Shown here piece after piece: positions 31,085 to 33,578 of a stretch of DNA of 33,578 bases. This DNA comes from a virus. Where the stretch lies: the IMG/VR virus record IMGVR_UViG_3300048135_000126, positions 1 through 33,578 of that record. The stretch is one strand, 5' to 3'. The notes under the pieces were generated by a model. That model was not told the origin of the DNA. It was given only the letters and a program-made list of their open reading frames with translations, and made no database searches. Each line of letters starts with the position of its first letter. Position 1 is the first letter of the stretch. A program made the translations under genes and the position numbers.

Positions 31085-32547
31085 TAGCGCAAATTAATTT
31101 TAATTTTTTCATATTTAAAGTTTTCTTCCTGATAGATCTTAACTCTCTCTGCGAGATGTCTTAATGTATAGTTAGATCTTGTATTGGATGAGATATCATC
31201 AGCGATATCATAAAGCGTAGCAATGTCTTTATCATCACCCTTTCTCAGTACACGTCCAATTGATTGGAGGTTACGAACACGTGATTTACTAGGTGAGGCA
31301 AAGATAATGTTGTGTAATCGTTTAATATTAATACCTGTACTAAACGTACCATATGAAGCAATAATTACAGCGTTGTGTTCTTGTTCTGCAATTCTCCTGA
31401 CTTCCTCACGGTCATCTACATCAACTGAACCGTGAACGAAAAAGACCTTTCGGTTTTCTTCTACTGTATTATTTATCATTTCATACAATGGTTCCCCATG
31501 CTTTTCCACATAGTTAAAAAGAACTAGAGTATTACCATCAATATCACTAACTAGATTTTTGATGAGGTTGTTTCTTTTTTTACATGTAACAAGGTACTCC
31601 ATTTCAGAATGGTAGTCTTCAAAATATTGATACTCATGTTTACAGATTAGAATTTTAATTCTAAAATTAGAAAGGTATCCTTTCTTGATTAGGTCATCTG
31701 TCTTGGTGACTTTCTCACACGCCCCGAAGAGACCTTCTAACACCCACTTGTGAGTCTTGCTACCATCTAATGTACCTGTGAACCCAAAGCGATACTTAGC
31801 GTTGTGTAACTTGGTCATGATGCCTGTCAGACTCTTTGACTTAAATAGATGTGCTTCATCACCGATAACACAGTCAATGTCATCGAAGTATCTTTTGGGA
31901 AATTTATAGATTGATTGCCAGGTAGAAATGACAACTGGTTTATCAGTATTCTTATCTTTGCCTGAATAAATGGTGTGACAATAATCTTCAGCGTTCCATC
32001 CATAGTCTTTAAAATCTTTTACCATCTGTTCTACTAGAGATGTAGTAGGAACAATCAATAGTATTTTTTTACCTGTCGCGACATAGTATCTAACAATACT
32101 ATAGATCATTAATGATTTGCCTGAACCAGTAGGTGATAAGAATAAACCCCTATTGTCCTTCAGTGCCTTGTAGACCGTCATGTACTGGTAGTCTCTGGGT
32201 TTGTACTTACATATGGTCTTCATGTACGCTGCAACGCCTGCAGGGGACACTAGAGCATTTGATTCTTCTACATCACCATACCATTCATTTTTTTCAAATA
32301 AAATAGAGTACTTCCTTTCTGCTGCCCAAACTTTTAAATGCTTTATAAGACCGACATATAATTCTCCAGTGCCAGGAGAATACAAATGAATCATTCCATC
32401 CCAATATCTAAACCTCGGTTGACTTTTTAAAAACTTTGCTTCTGGTAATTCAAATGAGAAGTAATCCGACAACTCATGATGAACATGAGGTTCCGCAACG
32501 ATAATGGCGTAAACCTCATTCTTCTTTTTAATAACAATGTCTGACAT
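31084..32547 (-). CDS. uvsW: UvsW RNA-DNA and DNA helicase
   Basis: Superfamily 2 helicase that unwinds R-loops and branched DNA, moving T4-type replication from origin use to recombination-dependent mode. 487 aa versus 503 aa in T4. Motifs: SPTGSGKS (138-145), VIGDEAH (DEAH box), GFTGT (motif III) and QSIGRVLRKG (motif VI). An N-terminal ~110-residue domain precedes them, as in T4. It is coupled to uvsY by a TAATG overlap, the same uvsW-uvsY pairing as in T4. Confidence 0.96.
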   Translation of the reverse strand: MSDIVIKKKNEVYAIIVAEPHVHHELSDYFSFELPEAKFLKSQPRFRYWDGMIHLYSPGTGELYVGLIKHLKVWAAERKYSILFEKNEWYGDVEESNALVSPAGVAAYMKTICKYKPRDYQYMTVYKALKDNRGLFLSPTGSGKSLMIYSIVRYYVATGKKILLIVPTTSLVEQMVKDFKDYGWNAEDYCHTIYSGKDKNTDKPVVISTWQSIYKFPKRYFDDIDCVIGDEAHLFKSKSLTGIMTKLHNAKYRFGFTGTLDGSKTHKWVLEGLFGACEKVTKTDDLIKKGYLSNFRIKILICKHEYQYFEDYHSEMEYLVTCKKRNNLIKNLVSDIDGNTLVLFNYVEKHGEPLYEMINNTVEENRKVFFVHGSVDVDDREEVRRIAEQEHNAVIIASYGTFSTGINIKRLHNIIFASPSKSRVRNLQSIGRVLRKGDDKDIATLYDIADDISSNTRSNYTLRHLAERVKIYQEENFKYEKIKINLR

Positions 32548-33020
32548 TAGTTTCCATTAATAAACTTTTCCCATTCAATTGCATTCTTTACATGAAAATT
32601 TCTTTGAGAAATCATCTTAAGAACATGTTCGAGGAAAAATAAGATTTGATCTATGTATCTAATTTTTGCTTCTACGTTAATGAGGTCATCATCTGATTCA
32701 ATGTACACTCTCATTTTATCAGCAGTTTTTATATGACTCCCGAAAGGTTTCTCTGCATATGTTTTAGCATCTGCTTCACCACCATAGTACTCACGTTTCT
32801 CTCGGAGTAATTTGCGTGACTCAAATTCTAATGAAGTTTTGATTTGCGAAAGATCGCTGTAGTAATTTAAATATTTGTTATGTTGAAAAGGAATCTCCAT
32901 AGAGATTTTTCCTAGATCAGTTACATACTGTTTGTTTTTAAACTCATGTTCTACGTAACTATCTTCTGCCCATTGTTCTTTAATTTTTTCAAATTTATGA
33001 TGTAGTTTTTCAAAATTCAT
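32547..33020 (-). CDS. uvsY: UvsY recombination mediator
   Basis: Loads UvsX onto gp32-coated single-stranded DNA. 157 aa (T4: 137 aa). Helical and charged, with LLREKREYYGGEADAKTYAEKPFG matching the T4 region LKARLDYYSGRGDGDEF in its Y-Y-x-G-x-A/G-D pattern, and an N-terminal extension. It starts as ATGA with the stop of the tail protein gene and precedes uvsW. Identification rests on these matches and on synteny. Confidence 0.92.
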   Translation of the reverse strand: MNFEKLHHKFEKIKEQWAEDSYVEHEFKNKQYVTDLGKISMEIPFQHNKYLNYYSDLSQIKTSLEFESRKLLREKREYYGGEADAKTYAEKPFGSHIKTADKMRVYIESDDDLINVEAKIRYIDQILFFLEHVLKMISQRNFHVKNAIEWEKFINGN

Positions 33021-33523
33021 TTAAAGTTTTTGTCTCGGATAGTAAAGTTAGTATACTTAAAAATTACTTGTGCTGTGAAATAATCTTGATCAGTTTGCGT
33101 AGCATCAAATGTCATCCCAGTTAAGTTGACAGGCATCAATCTTTCAAAATCAATAATGTGATTGATGTTGAAGTTAGAAGTAGTGACATGAAGTTGTCCT
33201 GCCGAAAATTCTACTTCATCGCTAGAGTGACCTTCTGCTCCACCATTTTTTCTAATCCAATTATGAATGGATTTGTAATTAACCATCTCCTCATCAATAA
33301 TAAATTGAAGGTTAAAATCTCCATAGGTTACTCCACCACCAGGTGTTACAGGAAAAGATCTAAACCTTGTAGGTACTTCTGTAACAGGCATATTAATCTC
33401 TGGGAGATTTATCGACTGACAGAAAAAATCCACCCCCTCAAACAATTCCAATTTAAGTTGGAATCCTAGAGGAGATAGATAGTTGCGGTTTACAGGTTGT
33501 TCTTTATACCAATTAGCAGGCAT
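33017..33523 (-). CDS. Tail-tube-fold baseplate or tail protein (putative)
   Basis: A 168-aa protein: NYLSPLGFQLKLELFEGVDFFCQSINLPEINMP, a Gly-rich turn PVTPGGGVTYGDFNLQFIIDEE, YKSIHNWI, and a final beta part ending KYTNFTIRDKNF (shown in parts). This pattern is the tail-tube/baseplate fold shared by T4 gp19, gp48 and gp54, and similar proteins follow the baseplate genes in cyanophages next to uvsY. Which T4 protein it replaces cannot be told by eye; baseplate hub or tube initiator are options. A perfect late promoter lies 25 bases upstream. Confidence 0.82.
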   Translation of the reverse strand: MPANWYKEQPVNRNYLSPLGFQLKLELFEGVDFFCQSINLPEINMPVTEVPTRFRSFPVTPGGGVTYGDFNLQFIIDEEMVNYKSIHNWIRKNGGAEGHSSDEVEFSAGQLHVTTSNFNINHIIDFERLMPVNLTGMTFDATQTDQDYFTAQVIFKYTNFTIRDKNFK

Positions 33524-33548
33524 AGTATGTCAGCATCCCAAGCAATAC

Positions 33549-33556
33549 TATTTATA
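33549..33556 (-). promoter_or_regulatory. T4-type late promoter (TATAAATA)
   Basis: Perfect TATAAATA, 25 bases before the ATG of the tail-tube-fold gene. Transcription would continue into uvsY and uvsW, giving them late as well as any earlier expression. Confidence 0.85.
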
Positions 33557-33578
33557 GTACGTGGTCAGTCCATTCTTT

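Noticed and set aside
1-33578. tRNA genes, CRISPR arrays, integrase or insertion sequences
   Set aside because: None seen by eye; all non-coding gaps are under 160 bases and are accounted for by promoters and hairpins.

Overview
The window is a 33.6-kb piece of a T4-like marine myovirus, most likely a cyanophage of Synechococcus or Prochlorococcus. This rests on a nearly complete T4-type replication, recombination and transcription core, together with accessory genes known from cyanomyoviruses: ribonucleotide reductase nrdA/nrdB, hsp20, a MazG-type pyrophosphohydrolase, a CobS-like AAA+ ATPase, and a small protein resembling the cyanobacterial DUF3110 family. The sequence is AT-rich. All supported genes lie on the minus strand, so transcription runs from high to low coordinates. 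Genes are tightly packed with ATGA or TAATG overlaps. No tRNA, CRISPR array, insertion sequence or integrase was seen, and no stretch of 300 bases lacks a gene.

Read in the direction of transcription, the right end (33.6-30.7 kb) carries a late promoter, a tail-tube-fold structural protein, uvsY, uvsW and a small beta-rich protein. A strong sigma70-like promoter then starts the gene 55 operon (late sigma factor, two small proteins, gp47, a DUF3110-like protein, gp46), which ends in a clear terminator. Next come a metalloprotease-like von Willebrand factor A (VWA) protein, a single-gene unit with its own strong early promoter and terminator (23.8-24.4 kb), and the CobS-like ATPase leading into gp45, gp44, small proteins, a Dam-type methylase, gp62 and regA. 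Two hairpins separate regA from hsp20. After hsp20, a terminator overlapped by an early-type promoter leads into gp43, uvsX, gp41 and MazG.

From 11.2 to 6.8 kb lies an accessory block: a JmjC/cupin-like oxygenase, a large protein with a possible nuclease signature, a protein with nucleic acid ligase-like motifs, a nucleotidyltransferase and a small basic protein. From 6.9 to 3.6 kb lies a group of late-type genes behind NATAAATA promoters. It includes an Ig-domain virion protein and a Cys-rich, EF-hand-containing protein whose gene ends at a textbook -1 slippery site. The window ends with gp61 primase, nrdA and the start of nrdB.

The genes together describe DNA synthesis (gp43, gp44/62, gp45, gp41, gp61), recombination-dependent replication (uvsX, uvsY, uvsW, gp46/47), nucleotide supply (NrdAB, MazG), and the switch to late transcription (gp55 with gp45 acting at NATAAATA promoters). 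The most interesting signals are the candidate programmed frameshift, the two back-to-back promoters sharing a palindrome beside gene 55, the terminator-promoter junctions, the nuclease/ligase/nucleotidyltransferase block, and the CobS-VWA pair that flanks a separately controlled orphan gene.
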